A stretch of 64,000 nucleotides of DNA from Kappaphycus alvarezii (GCA_002205965.3 NADL03000684.1:496001-560000), one strand, 5' to 3'; counted from the stretch's first letter, positions 44,140-54,928 are shown. Notes: a model not told the origin generated them from the letters alone. Program-made: numbers and translations.

Positions 44140-44968
44140 TTGAACGGAACATTGCTACCTCAAGAAGATTTCCGACTATTAATCAGAGTTCTATTCTCAT
44201 TCCAAAACGGAAGGTTCACGGAAGCAGGTCCAGAGTTTGTGGAAGTCATATATCATTACTCTATAGGGAGGTATGGAATGGTAGCTATCGGAGACTTGTC
44301 GCAAACATATCTGAACATTATCAGTCCGGTTTACGTATTCCTCAAGAACAACCAAGATGTGCGACTGAGAGGTTACAGCTTGCCCCCTGATATGGAATAT
44401 CGACTGGTCCGTATCCTCTATGGGAACCTTACGTTGCTCCGCTCAGAAACACAACCTCAGCTGAAGACCAAGATCCTCCCGAGACAGTGATGATGATACG
44501 AGCTGGACCATCAAGTGACCGAGGCGGATCATCAAAGAGGGCAAGGCGTCGGAAGTAAATCCCTTAAAACCCCTAAAACCCCTAAAAAAACCCTAAGATC
44601 GCCAAGAAGATCACCTCAAACACCGCCTAGTCTCCCAAGGGGAAACAATGCATCCTTAATTATTGGACCGCTACCAATTAGACGTTGGCTTCGCGAAATG
44701 ACAGAGGAACCTCGAGAAGCAGAAGTAATTTCCTTTTTTGCCATTAGTATTTGCATGTGCTTCCAGAGCATTCACAGGACGCACCTTACTCATGAGGACT
44801 CAGTCCTTATGTTTGCGAGTTTTTTTCTCCTTCAGATACCCGTTTCTGGAGCCGTTGCCAGAAAAGTTTGCATACTACGTTTATTACCTCACATTTGGAA
44901 GGTTTGGAGAAGTGAAACGGGAGGAGCTCATTAGAGAACACTATGAAACCAAACGCCGAAACTACTAA
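44140..44968 (+). pseudogene. Extra 3' frame of element C, function unknown
   Basis: Downstream of integrase and before the 3' LTR, one frame runs from 44140 to about 44730 with only the tandem stops at 44488-44493. The coding look then continues in another frame to 44968 (FFSFRYPFLEPLPEKFAYYV, then REELIREHYETKRR). It starts MNGTLLPQEDFRLLIRVLFS and has a Lys/Pro/Arg-rich middle. I see no signal peptide, membrane segment or known domain. Gypsy elements with a gene here usually carry an envelope-like or accessory protein, but nothing supports an envelope. Confidence 0.4.
44557..44597 (+). repeat. CCCTAAA-type telomere-like tract inside element C
   Basis: CCCTTAAAACCCCTAAAACC then CCTAAAAAAACCCTAAG lies within the extra 3' frame of C and encodes KSLKTPKTPKKTLR. 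It is the complement type of the TTTAGGGG tract at 58278-58421. Confidence 0.7.
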
Positions 44969-45151
44969 ACTCTTGACCAAGGAGATGAGCCGGTCATCGC
45001 ACGGTACACACTCTCTCATCATATTGGAAATGAGCTACTACTATATCCTTACAGTGAACCCTATACTCTTCCTGATGAATAAATAGAACTCCAGCAAGAA
45101 AAACAAGAGCATTGAGGACGAGTCGGGACGTTCGTATTGAGCCGGAGGGCG

Positions 45152-45874
45152 TGATTTGCACAAATTTGCACACGAAAAAAATCTAGATGAGGACCATAAT
45201 TGTATACAGTATCGGAATTGGGAAGAGATTTTTTACAGTTTTTGAATTTGCAAGATATTTTTAATTTGGGTGAGTGTGGCAAATTCATCGGTTGATTTTT
45301 TATTTTAGGACACGCTGTCATAGTAGATGTCAGTACAGTTCCAGGTTGTGGGTGATACTACGAGTGATTCTGAAAGGTCTATATAATGGCCACATCAATT
45401 CCCACCCCTGGCCGATGGGTGGCTTGCATGGGTATGGAACCTAGATATTTACGTTGAGGAAATATCTTCTAATAGTCTCTCTGGTTCACACGATTCCCGT
45501 GAATGCATTTTATGGTTATTAGTATGTTTGTTTGAGATTTTTGGGGTAGCCAAAAGTCTATATAAGCCGTGTAAACTGCTTCCTTTAGTGGAGGTGAGGC
45601 AAGTTGGTAGACAACTTCAAGCCCAGTCCCAAATAGGTAGGAAGTTGAGAGTCATCTTCAGACCCAAGAAGAATTTATTTTACGCTAATCACTAAGCATA
45701 GGTGGTAGACCCTGCCCCTTCCATACTTGCTTGTAGCCCGTTCAACTTTCTTCCCTATCCACTCCTTTTTGGTTCGTTCAACTATACCACGGTAGCACTT
45801 TTGTCGCTTGCAACACCTCCTTCTTGGGGTAATTGGTTCTGAGGATCTCTTCCCCTGCTGATTTGTCCCTAACA
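45152..45874 (+). repeat. 3' LTR of element C
   Basis: It begins TGATTTGCACAAATTTGC and ends GTCCCTAACA, followed by ATATT. It is nearly identical to 38346-39066 except in the first 25 and last 25 bases. Confidence 0.9.
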
Positions 45875-46800
45875 ATATTCTCCTCGGCGGCGATCCGCCG
45901 GATGAGCGGTTGTATCGTCAACGAGAAAAACAACACACTCGCAGGGTCCCCTTGATTGGTTACCTGGGTGCTAAAAAGAATCGCTTGCTCCCGGTTTCGG
46001 AGTATTAGCGGTGGTCGGGAGCGGTCATACAGCATGTTTGCGAATCGGGAAAGTGAGGGGGCACATGATGGCCGTATTTCCAGCTTTGTTTGCCGATCAA
46101 CGCAGTTGAATGCGTTTCGGGCATCAATGAGGATGGTGGCAACGTTTAGGTCCGACGAAACCCTTCGTAGCTTCGTGAGTACGTCATGGAAGGTAGCATG
46201 CATGCCGGACTCGATGCCATTCGCAGTTTGGAAGGGGGGCAAAAATGCACGGGAGTCATCATAGCCGACGAGAGCAGCGTCTTCGTGACCATGCGTCTGA
46301 GGAAAGAGCCGACTGCGACGGAACGGATATTCCCAGGCTTGGGCTGTAGGGGAGGAGAGTCGCTTTGGCGAGCAGGGGAACAACCGAATTAAGGAGGTCT
46401 CCCTTTGCTATACGATTGAATAGCTTCGTCAAAACTCCGATGCTAGTGACACCAGCCTCGAAGCTAAGAGAGGTGTTAGCAATGAGGTAGAACCACCTTG
46501 AGGGCGTCTAGTCCGGACCCGCTGTGGTGTTCAGGGCGACGAAACGCGTGGCATGAGCAATCGAGCCTTCCGTGAGTTGCGGGGTGATGAGAGGCTTTCC
46601 TCGGGAAGCTGTGCAATAGGTTGTGCCAGCGACGGGTGAACTTCTTGCAGACGCTGGATGTAGGTATGCGAGTTGATGTCGGCAAACGTGGCATTAAGAA
46701 GAGTTCCCATCGCCTTGCCATAGCGGGCGTCAGCACAGAGAGCTTCGTCTCGCCGGGAGCGTTTGGCATTGTCAGATGGAGCTGGTGTGTGAGAATGGAG
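45875..46800 (-). pseudogene. RT-nuclease copy, part 1 (palm)
   Basis: Minus strand, from high to low: fragments of the N-terminal region, then a long open stretch with PPFQTANGIESGMHATFHDV and LNVATILIDARNAFNCVDR (catalytic Asp), then FANMLYDRSRPPLILRN, TQVTNQGDPASVLFFSLTIQ and PLIRRIAAEEN. It breaks off at element C just before the YxDD motif, which is found at 38313-38324. QGDP is intact here, unlike in the copy at 12290-14717. The open frame 45778-46383 runs falsely into the LTR. Confidence 0.75.
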
Positions 46801-46872
46801 CGGTGTTCGATAACATAATCAGCCCGGTGGTGATGCGCGTTAGCAGCATCAGCCCACTTTTGTAACTTACAG

Positions 46873-47820
46873 GATGACCAAGAGTTCGAGAAAATCCTTC
46901 AAAAGTAGGCTGCTCAGGAGTTGGACGCCGAAAGGGAAAGCGTTGGAAGTGATTTAATGATATTGGCAACGAAACGCCGCAAACAGGACGATTCAGAAGG
47001 AGGTTGTGAGGTGTTAAGCGCACACGAGCAGATCAAGGTAGAACTGTGGATGAAACTTTAGTTGAGGCTGGCTGGGTTAAGCAGGCTGATCCAGACCAAG
47101 GTTTACATAGAGCTGAAGGTAGCTACAAACTAAATGAAAATGAAGTCTAACAGTAGCGAATTCAAAGGTATTCCCGTAAAAATCCCTGACGGTATCGTAA
47201 GTAGCGCTTTCAGAATTGTAGTGTACATGAGTGACATACTCTGACAAGATATAAGAAGTAAATTGATCTAGGTGGCATGGGAGAGCAAGGCGACTTTTGA
47301 TTATTCAAGCAATGATATAATATCCCAGTGTGCAACTCGCCCGTAACTATTACAGGTGTACAATTCGGATCAAAAGCTGTGTTCAGATCTGTAAGGAAAG
47401 TTCAATGACAGCAAAGTGCCTAGACGCCCTGGTTTTAAGGTTATCAGTGGTTTGATTCTACAATAAAATAGATGCAGTGAATTCGTGTAAAGCTTTAAGG
47501 TCTGTGAAGTCAAATACAACAGAGATAGTCCTGGCGGGGACCCCGATTTCCCAGGTGAGCGCCCTCGTAAAGCAACCAATTCATCTCGAGATTGTATAGC
47601 GTTTGGCGATATGGAACGGGTTTCTCTACACTTGAAGGATGCAGACTTGGCTCTACAGGAGGTTAATAGGAATCGCTTGATTTTTAAAAGGGAAAGGCTC
47701 CACTGTAAGGCCAACGGGCGTGTAACGGACAGAGCTGAGCCCCACCACGAGTTGAAAGCTGCTCAAAAGCTGGAACTTGAGAAGTTCAAGCTGATGATTG
47801 AGGTTTTCACTAAGAAATAG
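46873..47820 (+). pseudogene. Myb/SANT-like partner (C-terminal part), split by a solo LTR
   Basis: Left of the solo LTR one frame reads DDQEFEKILQK, a stop, then QELDAERESVGSDLMILATK and RRKQDDSEGG (46873-47004). Right of it EIVLAGTPISQ continues in phase and leads, with frame changes, to MERVSLHLKDADLALQEVNR and LKAAQKLELEKFKLMIEVFT (47611-47820). The charged coiled coil matches the C-terminus of Harbinger partner proteins and the copy at 9032-9900. The SANT domain is missing; the reverse transcriptase lies there instead. It converges on the transposase at 48014-49060. Confidence 0.5.
47005..47521 (-). repeat. Solo LTR of the chromovirus B family
   Basis: On the plus strand it reads TGTGAGGTGTTAAGCGCACA to AAATACAACA, 517 bp, visibly more diverged from the B LTRs than they are from each other. 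The flanks GAGGT (47000-47004) and GAGAT (47522-47526) are a target duplication with one mismatch. It results from recombination between the LTRs of an older insertion. Confidence 0.85.
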
Positions 47821-48013
47821 GAAATTGCCGTTTTTGTGGAGGATCTCGAGTCTGTTAATACTTCGAAAATGCAGCATTGGGTCAAAATTCCACTGGTACT
47901 GGGAAATAATTCCGCGAGCGCTTCGCTGCATCTCAGCGCCGTGCGGATTTTGTCCTCGCTTTTGGGCCCATTGATCTAATTAATCTTACACTTTGCTTCA
48001 AGTAAAGGCCATT

Positions 48014-49060
48014 CTACTATTCTGATGTTTTTGAAAGGTGTATGTACCTTTCAAGAGAAGATGGAGGGCATTGATAAGACACAGAAGTTTAAGGCGGATA
48101 TAAGCACACCTTAATGTTATAGAATAGCATAACAGCGAGATACATACACTCTACAGGGGTCTCTTGCACTTTCATCTTTATATTGAAGTCAACAGTTGTG
48201 AAGAAATACTTGATCTCCTTACAGACCCACTCCGCAGTAACTCTAGCACAAGACATGCCTTTTTAAAAGCATTCTGAAATAGGAAAATGTTACTACCATC
48301 AAATAGAACTTGCAAGAAAGATCTTTGATTGTAACTAGAGTCAACCAACAATCAGAATTGCTCACCGCTGGTGCTCAGAACTGAAGGGAGAATTTTTTTC
48401 AGATTAAATCGAGTATACAGTGTACATCCATGTCGTCGACATTCTATTGGCCTGTAAACCTGCAAAATCAGCCCATTTGGAGCTTTCACATACTGAAAAT
48501 TCATCGGATACTTCCTCTAATGTCGATTATAAGCTACTCGTTGCATCATATAGCTGCAACTTGGGCGTGCAATGACGATCAAAGTACTAGCAATGAAGCA
48601 AAAAAAGTTGATCAGGAACTGTTTTTTGGGCCTGTACTGCATTTTCGTAGAGCTGAGTACGCTCCTCGATAAACGAACTACTCAATTTGGCAGATAAAAT
48701 TCTACCTGAGGTAGATAGAATCTATTCCACACCTTCCCAGAAAATTTCAGAAAGCTGATAACTGTGTTTTGCGACATAATTTCAAGGTCACTCCAACGAG
48801 CAGGAGAAGCCAATCGACGTACTAAGATGAATGTTACTAGCATAATTGTCACAGCATAACGGCTTCGGCGGTTTCATGTTTGAGAGGTTGGCAAGGAGAT
48901 GATTTTCTCTACAACTGCTAAATGTTCCTTCTCGAACCTGAAGAAGCAGGTTGATTCTGCGTTGCTAACCTAATTGAAATTAAAAGTAAAACAAGAAACG
49001 CTTATTCTGTTTGTTCCTCCAAGAGCTTGAACAAATCGACTCCGCTTATAAAGGTCTTGT
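48014..49060 (-). pseudogene. PIF/Harbinger (HARBI1-like) transposase, pair 3
   Basis: From high to low coordinates: AVTIMLVTFILVRRLASPAR then WSDLE (about 48800-48860, the LRRLxxPxRWxDLE block), KFSGKVWNRF, YNRH then KYPMNFQYVKAPNGLILQVY, PIECRRHGCTLYTR, LLVDSSYNQRSFLQVLFDGS, NAFKKAC, and the tail VYLAVMLFYNIKVCLYPP..QTS-like..YQCPPSSLERYI. This is nearly full length. The second Asp (usually RRHD) is Gly here and the EW(V/A)F segment is degraded. Several stops are present. It pairs with the SANT-like gene at 46873-47820. Confidence 0.75.
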
Positions 49061-50505
49061 GTGTTACAATAAGGATAGATTTCGAGGATATTGATGCTGT
49101 TGGAGGTTCCCTACAGCGTCTTCTAAATAAGGTCATCATCGCAAATCTCTATTTCCAGGCCATCAGTTGACAGGCTGATTTGCTGAAGTCCTTAATTCTT
49201 CCCCTCCACACTGTTGTGTGTGAACAAGCTCGAGACTCAGGGTCGTTTTCCATGGGGTACTGGCGATCGCACTCGAGTACCCTCCGTACCCATGAGTAAT
49301 CTTCCCACTGTAATACACAATTTTTAATTCCTAGTGATACGGAGTAATGTACTTTTTTGACTTCATGAGAAATTTATTATGTGCCTCATGTTGGCCGGTG
49401 TCCTGCAGCCACAAGTAATGGTCCCAAGAGCCATGTACAGTACTGTGCATGGATTTGAGCCACAAGTAGCGTGAAATGCACAACATTACAGTAAAAGGCG
49501 TCTGAAAACAGGCAAAAAGGGGATTCTGAGGGCAAATTTTTGTGTTTTGCAAGGAATTTAGTACCAATTTGTTCATTATTAAAGTTTGCGAATCTATATA
49601 TGAAGGCTGGTCGACTGGGGTAAGAGCCTCTACCAGCCAGAATATCACACCCAAAGACTCACAAACCAAGACCCACACCCTAAAAACCATACCCTAAAGA
49701 CCTACACCCCAAAATCAACACTCCAACAACCCAAAATCCCAAACAATACCATAAAAAAATAAGTTCTCTTGTCCTGTCTGCTGTCCTTAAAGCAGTGGCG
49801 TCCCATGTCTCCTTACACTTACAGTGTGCATACCGAAGTTGAAGGGGGCAATACTCTCAGTGACTGCTAAAATTTAAACCTTCTTGGTACTCGAAGGGGA
49901 TGGTCGAAGGCCTGTGGAACCACTAATGACGCTAAGACACCACTGAGGCTGCTAAGGATTGATTCAGCGGGAGGTATTGACGGGTTTAATTGGTAGTGGT
50001 AGTAAACGAACGAGGATTGAATGGGTTTTAAAAAACAAACAAAATCCTAATTTCTGAATTTCTTAAAGCGAAAATTCTCATCTTACGCATTAGCCGCGTG
50101 GATATAACCGACCACATTTTCCATGCGTTAAAATTACCGTAAAATTATCTGTTTCGAAAGACGGTTAATTCTTTCAGTATTACCAATGATTTGAAGGGAT
50201 TTGGAACATTGTTTAACCTATTTTTTTTGTCATTTAAACATTCCAATTTATCCCCAAGTATCTTACCGAAGGGAAAATAGGATATCCGTTCACGTTCTTG
50301 ATGTCCAAGGTTGTTTGTTGTATCAAGCAAAATGATTTGAGCATGTGAGTCACGCCCACAACCTACTCACCCCACTCCCAACTAATTTCTACACTCTACA
50401 GCTCGGCAACGCCGTCACAGACGTCGCCGCTTTCTGAAGAGTTGAAAGAAGACCAGTCTGTCAGGCGAGCAGGCACCCACAAACTCTTCGTGCGTTTTGT
50501 TCGTA
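49061..50505. other. Spacer, no gene recognised
   Basis: No domain is seen. A near-palindrome CCATGTACAGTACTGTGCAT lies at 49431-49450. At about 49675-49745 imperfect CCCTAAA/ACCCCAAA-like motifs occur. Minus-strand frames at 49331-49690 and 50145-50330 lack support. Confidence 0.3.
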
Positions 50506-51240
50506 TTAAAGGCTAGTTAGTGCGCTCTCTGTGACCGTGATAAACTCGCTCTCGCGCCATGACATCTGCCAATAGACGCTTGAATTAGGCGGCCTCCACT
50601 TAGGTGGAAGATTGGGGCTTCCGCGACTAGGTGGCGGGCGCCGGGTGTTCGGTTCCAAGGGGTGGTTCACCATAGGCCTATTTCTTTGGTGAACAGAAGG
50701 AGCCGATCGAGAATCTGACCGTGAGCCACCAAATATTGAGAACAAAAGGCCATTTATAGAGCGATTCACACCACGCTTCGTCAACTTGAACGCTTTCACA
50801 TGAGGTAGCAGGTCGCATATAATCACCGCCACCACGTGATCGATCCCGTAGCGCTACACAGCTACACTGTGCAGGCGGGTGTACCGTTTGAGTTTGGACG
50901 CGAGGTGCTTGACCTGTACATGTAGTCCGTTGAAGAGTTGCTCTGGCTCCCTGAGCAGGCAACAGACTTCTTTTTCTAGAGTGAAGTAGACCAAATGCAA
51001 ACAAAGGAGATTCCCTGGGCGGCTGAAGCTTCCGTGGGACGTTCAGCCAGGTGGCCTCCGCTTCAACAAAAGGAGTTACGGGATTTTCTGGGATGTACAA
51101 GATATGCCAATCTCCTTCGTCCTCACCTTTCCCTTCGTAATCGTTTATCAAGTCGAACATGGGGACGGGGGCACGAATGTGAACATAGGGATTTTCTTGC
51201 TGAGATGGGTATACATGGGCTGATAGTTTACTCAAAGTTT
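50506..51240 (-). pseudogene. Unrecognised decayed gene
   Basis: The minus strand holds coding-looking text in two or three frames: PMFDLINDYEGKGEDEGDWH, then ILYIPENPVTPFVEAEATWL, then LVYFTLEKEVCCLLREPEQL, HVQVKHLASKLKRYTRLHSV and FKLTKRGVNRSINGLLFSIF, with a Pro/Arg-rich end. A stop (near 50850) and frameshifts break it. I do not recognise the family. It could be a retroelement gag or a virus-like or host gene remnant. Confidence 0.35.
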
Positions 51241-51615
51241 CCTAATAACGGAGGTTGAGTGTGAAGTCAAGAGGGTGAAACATACTGCAGGTCTGTGCAG
51301 CGAGCAGGCATCCAATATCCCTGGGTTGCATATGGCCCCATCAAAGGCAGATAAAAGCCCTTCACCATGGCCGTTATAACCCTGCTTTTGCGCCTTGATG
51401 TCTACCCATAGACGCCTTTGAGTTTTGTTTGAAATTGAGCGGCTTCGAGATTGGATCTTACTGTCACCTAGTCACCTAGTGACGGGTGCGGAATTTTCGT
51501 TCCCACAGGACTATGGAACTGTTTCTATGGGAAGGGTAATCTTGACGAATACCATTGAAAAACAACTGCTTTCTTGCGCACTATTCCCTGTTCGTCTAAA
51601 GAGCCCCGGGGGCGA
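51241..51615. other. Degenerate repeat of the 50.5-50.7 kb region
   Basis: About 51380-51510 resembles 50540-50660: TTTTGCGCCTTGATGTCTAC/CATAGACGC against CTCTCGCGCCATGACATCTG/CAATAGACGC, then GGCGGCYTCxx and the CTAGGTG/CTAGTG steps. It looks like an old partial tandem duplication. No gene is seen. Confidence 0.4.
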
Positions 51616-52364
51616 TGTTGGCGGTTCCTGAAGGGTCGCCAAAAATATGCCCTTTTTGACTATTTGTATGTCTCTTCCTGTTCACAGTTTGTACCTTATC
51701 ACTTTTATTTGTGTGTGCAACACAGTGAATTATTTACAATAATTAATTTTAAATAGTGTGACTAAACGCTGCGTGATTTGGGGCACGGAAAATTTCAGAC
51801 GCCGCATATCTGGACCAAATGGCATGGCTGAGTTTCTAGTACAGACTAGTCTTCACTTCCCCAGTAGAATAGCCGCTGCCAGACGCAAAAGAAGCCGCGT
51901 GCTTCCCTATGACATTCTATTTTATCTCAGAAGGTGATCCTAGAGACTCAAAAGCGAGCAGCACGAAATCCCATTCTAACCTTGATCTTCCCGGCAGGAC
52001 ATCGCCAGAAATGGCAGCCACTTTCGTGGCTAGGTCCCTCTTCTTTCGCTTCTCTGCTTCGTTTGAAACGAACAGCACTCCTCGTGCTCTTATTTACATA
52101 TAGCATTCCTGTAATGGCGAGGATTCGGTGAACTGCTTTCTACGTTGGCAACTACTGCACTCTAGAGTTATTTAAATTTTTTATTCAGTATTTTATTTAT
52201 TTTTTAAACAATATTGGCCTAGCGACTTTTAGCTCATTAACGTTCGGCTACACTCGCGATTTCAATATAAACAGTGCTTGCCGTTGGTGGCGGGGGGAGG
52301 GAGGAACCGAGAGAAAAGATAATACATGACAAAACCCCACATTCTAGGATCACCAACTTTTTTA
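51616..52364 (+). repeat. Diverged LTR of the element A family, interrupted and truncated
   Basis: It starts TGTTGGCGGTTCCTGAAGGG, like the A LTRs. The match breaks at about 51680 and resumes at about 52133 (CTCTAGAGTTATTT, CGATTTCAATATAAACAGTG) after some 450 bp of unrelated sequence. It ends at CTTTTTTAAA where the 1.1-kb repeat begins, before the last 30 bases of the LTR. Confidence 0.65.
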
Positions 52365-52583
52365 AAGAAGCACTTCCCCAAGATTGCTGCTGTGTTCATC
52401 GATGAAGGATCGCAAGCTGGCGATTTAGATACGATTATGATGTTCTATATTCTTACAATGCCGCAGTTTGATATTCCGCAATCTTTCGTTCTCTCTACAT
52501 ACGGTGACCGGTACCAACAACCGCTACTTGTGAAGGGGATGCCAACTTATTTCTCTCAGTTGTACGGCATGTCTCCCCTATAG
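52365..52583 (+). pseudogene. Helicase C-terminal fragment (copy 1)
   Basis: FPKIAAVFIDEGSQAGDLDT and VLSTYGDRYQQPLL are Walker B/DEAxQ and motif III of UPF1-like SF1 helicases. The frame enters from an LTR remnant, so only this fragment exists here. It is identical to the one at 57167-57385. Confidence 0.6.
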
Positions 52584-53473
52584 CCAATCCAAGGCCGGGG
52601 GTAAGTCCGACATCAGAAAAAATAATCAAAATAGCACATATCGAGGGGACGTTTCATTGGCGCTCAGCAAATTATGCCTGGATTCTACTGCATTTTAACC
52701 TTTTTTCGTTACTGTACACATATTTTCCTGCAATTTGGGGTAGGGATTTCCATAAGCATTGCCCCCGTACAATAATATTTGTGGACCAACTTGGTGAAAA
52801 AATGTTATAATACACCTGCGTTTGCACGCGGTTGTACCGGAGCACACTAATGATCGGTCAAAAGATGTGGGCACGTGGTGGGGAATGCTTTTTTAGGGGT
52901 TCATAAAGGAAACCGTGGGTGTTGGGGTTGTTAGAGATTGTTTTATACGCTGAGCTAATTTGAAATTTGTTTTTATTTTTGGCAAATAGGTTTTTGAGTT
53001 ATTGACACTTGAATTTTTGATATTTTTATGAAATTTTGGAAGCATTTTGTTTGCCCATTTGTTCATATAACAACTCGAAATAAAACGATTCGCCAGATTT
53101 GTTTTTAATTTTTTAAAATAGTTTTTATGCAAAAGCTTGTTCTACTCGAGGGGTTATCTTCAGATAGTCGGGTTTCATATAGTTTGGGTCCTTTTTCCGT
53201 GAATATTTAAAGAATATGGGTGCCCTATTCTCTATTATGACTTCTAAAGTCGTTAAGGGACGTAACTCTTTTTTAATTTTTATGCAATATCGACACGTTT
53301 TGAAAAGATAGCAGTATTGTTTAGATTCATTATTAGTAGCTTATCACGTGTTTTGGAACTTTGTGTTTTCTGTAGAACTAAATCTTACATGGGAACTTTG
53401 TAACTGAACCTGGCCTCGGGATCGTGGTGTATATGTGTTGAAAATGGGGGTATTTACCCACTGTCGGACATGA
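52365..53473 (+). repeat. 1.1-kb direct repeat, copy 1
   Basis: By direct comparison it matches 57167-58277 base for base except for one G missing in each of two G-runs. It contains the last 71 codons of the helicase frame (to 52583) and about 890 bp of noncoding DNA. Confidence 0.95.
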
Positions 53474-53848
53474 AAATCAAGGGTTTTTTTTTGGTTTCTC
53501 GGGTCCTTTTTGCCAGCCTTGAGCGTGCGAAAGATAAAGTTCCTAAAACGGCAGTTTAGTTTTGAAGATAGAGCAAATTTACCATTTTGGAAAAATTCCA
53601 AAGATGGGTCATCTATAGGGTTGGAGTTGCAGTATACACATATCTATACAGAATTTCTACATTCTCTATTACTATCTTTGGTATTCTTCCATCTATGCTA
53701 AATGTAATTTCCAGCTTCTCCACGTACCACCACTTACCAGCAGCTTTGAAACTTGTTGAGATCGTACACGTGTCTATCTCCCGCTCGGCAGGATGACATT
53801 TGAGGAGCGTGGAAAAGATATTCGCATCAGAAAGTTTTTATTTGTGGT
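53474..53848. other. Spacer after repeat copy 1
   Basis: The repeat is followed at once by AAATCAAGGGTTTTTTTTTG, which is reminiscent of the telomere-like tract that follows copy 2. No gene is recognised. Confidence 0.35.
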
Positions 53849-54776
53849 TTGAGGGGACAGCAAAAAGACTCAGAGAAGGATCAAGATCTATTTCTTGAGC
53901 CTGAACCTACAATTCTCAAGGATAGCAACATTTTAGAGTCCGGTAAAGGTGTAACTTTACGTGAAGGAGATCCGAAATCATTCGTCTCTAGCGCTGAAAT
54001 TTCAGCAGAAGATGATGAAATAGGCGAGAATTTTCCTTGTTTGCGGAGAAGCCGGAGAAAACCAGTACGGATTAATCTTCGAGGATGTGCCCCCAATCCT
54101 GAATCTGTAGAAAAGAAAAACAAGACATTAGATCAACGATCATGTGGACGGCTTCTGAATATTAGATCGCTCCAGCTCAGTAACTCTTGGAAACTGCTCC
54201 AATTCTGCCCTCAATTTTCTGCTTATTTAATCTCTGCAACTCTCTGAAATTCTGCTACGGTTTTCAAGAAATCGATTACCAAAGGAAAAAAAACTCAGAA
54301 ACCAACCTCTACCCTCTTAAAATGTTTTTTATTCGCACAATCTTTCAAGTAGAGAGACGGCAATGTCTTGTTCTCTGGTACAAAGACCCAGTCCACCTTC
54401 AGGAACAAAGGCGTATTCCTTCTGTGAATGCGCTCAACGAGCTCCACAACTCGGGGATGAGTATCGAAATTGTCGATACTGCTCAAATGATGCTAGTTTG
54501 GAAGGAGCAAGGTAATCTCAAAGTTTCCCGTGGTATGATTCAACATGGGTATGAAAAAATTTACTTGGATAATGAGAGCGGCTCCAGACTCTTTCTAAAT
54601 TATCCGGAATCGTTTGTTCCACGTAAAAAGGCTATTCTCGTACTGAGTGAGGAGAGGGATAAATACTTCACCAAATTTCGAGTTTCGGTGCTTTCTGACA
54701 CAGAAACGCATTTCATAAAGGTCGCGGGACGAAGAAACTTGAGCGACGTGTGGATCGGGGCCCTCGTTATTCTCGG
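53849..54776 (+). pseudogene. Upstream frames of the helicase locus
   Basis: A charged, disordered frame (53849-54247, DSEKDQDLFLEPEPTILKDS) overlaps a second one (54187-54780) whose first ATG is at about 54321. The latter, about 150 residues, reads MFFIRTIFQVERRQCLVLWY, HNSGMSIEIVDTAQMMLVWK, and FTKFRVSVLSDTETHFIKVA. It looks globular but I know no matching family. The frame ends at TAA 54778, where GTAAGG could also be a splice donor. It probably forms the N-terminal part of the helicase gene or an adjacent gene of the same element. Confidence 0.35.
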
Positions 54777-54928
54777 GTAAGGATAAATCTCTTTATGATA
54801 CGGAACATTATCGAAAACCATCCGGACACTGAAAATCCATTTACTATGGGGTTTCGAGAGCATCCTCAAAGGGTTACGGAATTCAATCACACCATCAATG
54901 GTCTTTACATCTTCATGGTAGCCCTCAG

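Larger units (their letters stand above)
38346..45874 (+). mobile_element. Ty3/Gypsy element C
   Basis: A complete 7.53-kb plus-strand LTR retrotransposon with LTRs of 721 and 723 bp and target duplication ATATT. Order is primer-binding site, gag with two zinc knuckles, protease, reverse transcriptase, RNase H, integrase and about 1 kb of extra 3' sequence with its own frame. The LTRs differ at roughly a dozen or slightly more positions, many clustered at the very start. Despite that, gag and pol contain many stops and frameshifts. It is a relative of A by primer-binding site and integrase, and it lacks a chromodomain. It sits inside the palm domain of a reverse transcriptase pseudogene. Confidence 0.9.

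Noticed and set aside
44140..44968. Envelope gene of element C
   Set aside because: No signal peptide, membrane anchor or Cys pattern supports an envelope protein.
49331..49690. Minus-strand frame of 119 residues
   Set aside because: It overlaps the CCCTAAA-like tract, its composition is not coding-like and no motif is seen.
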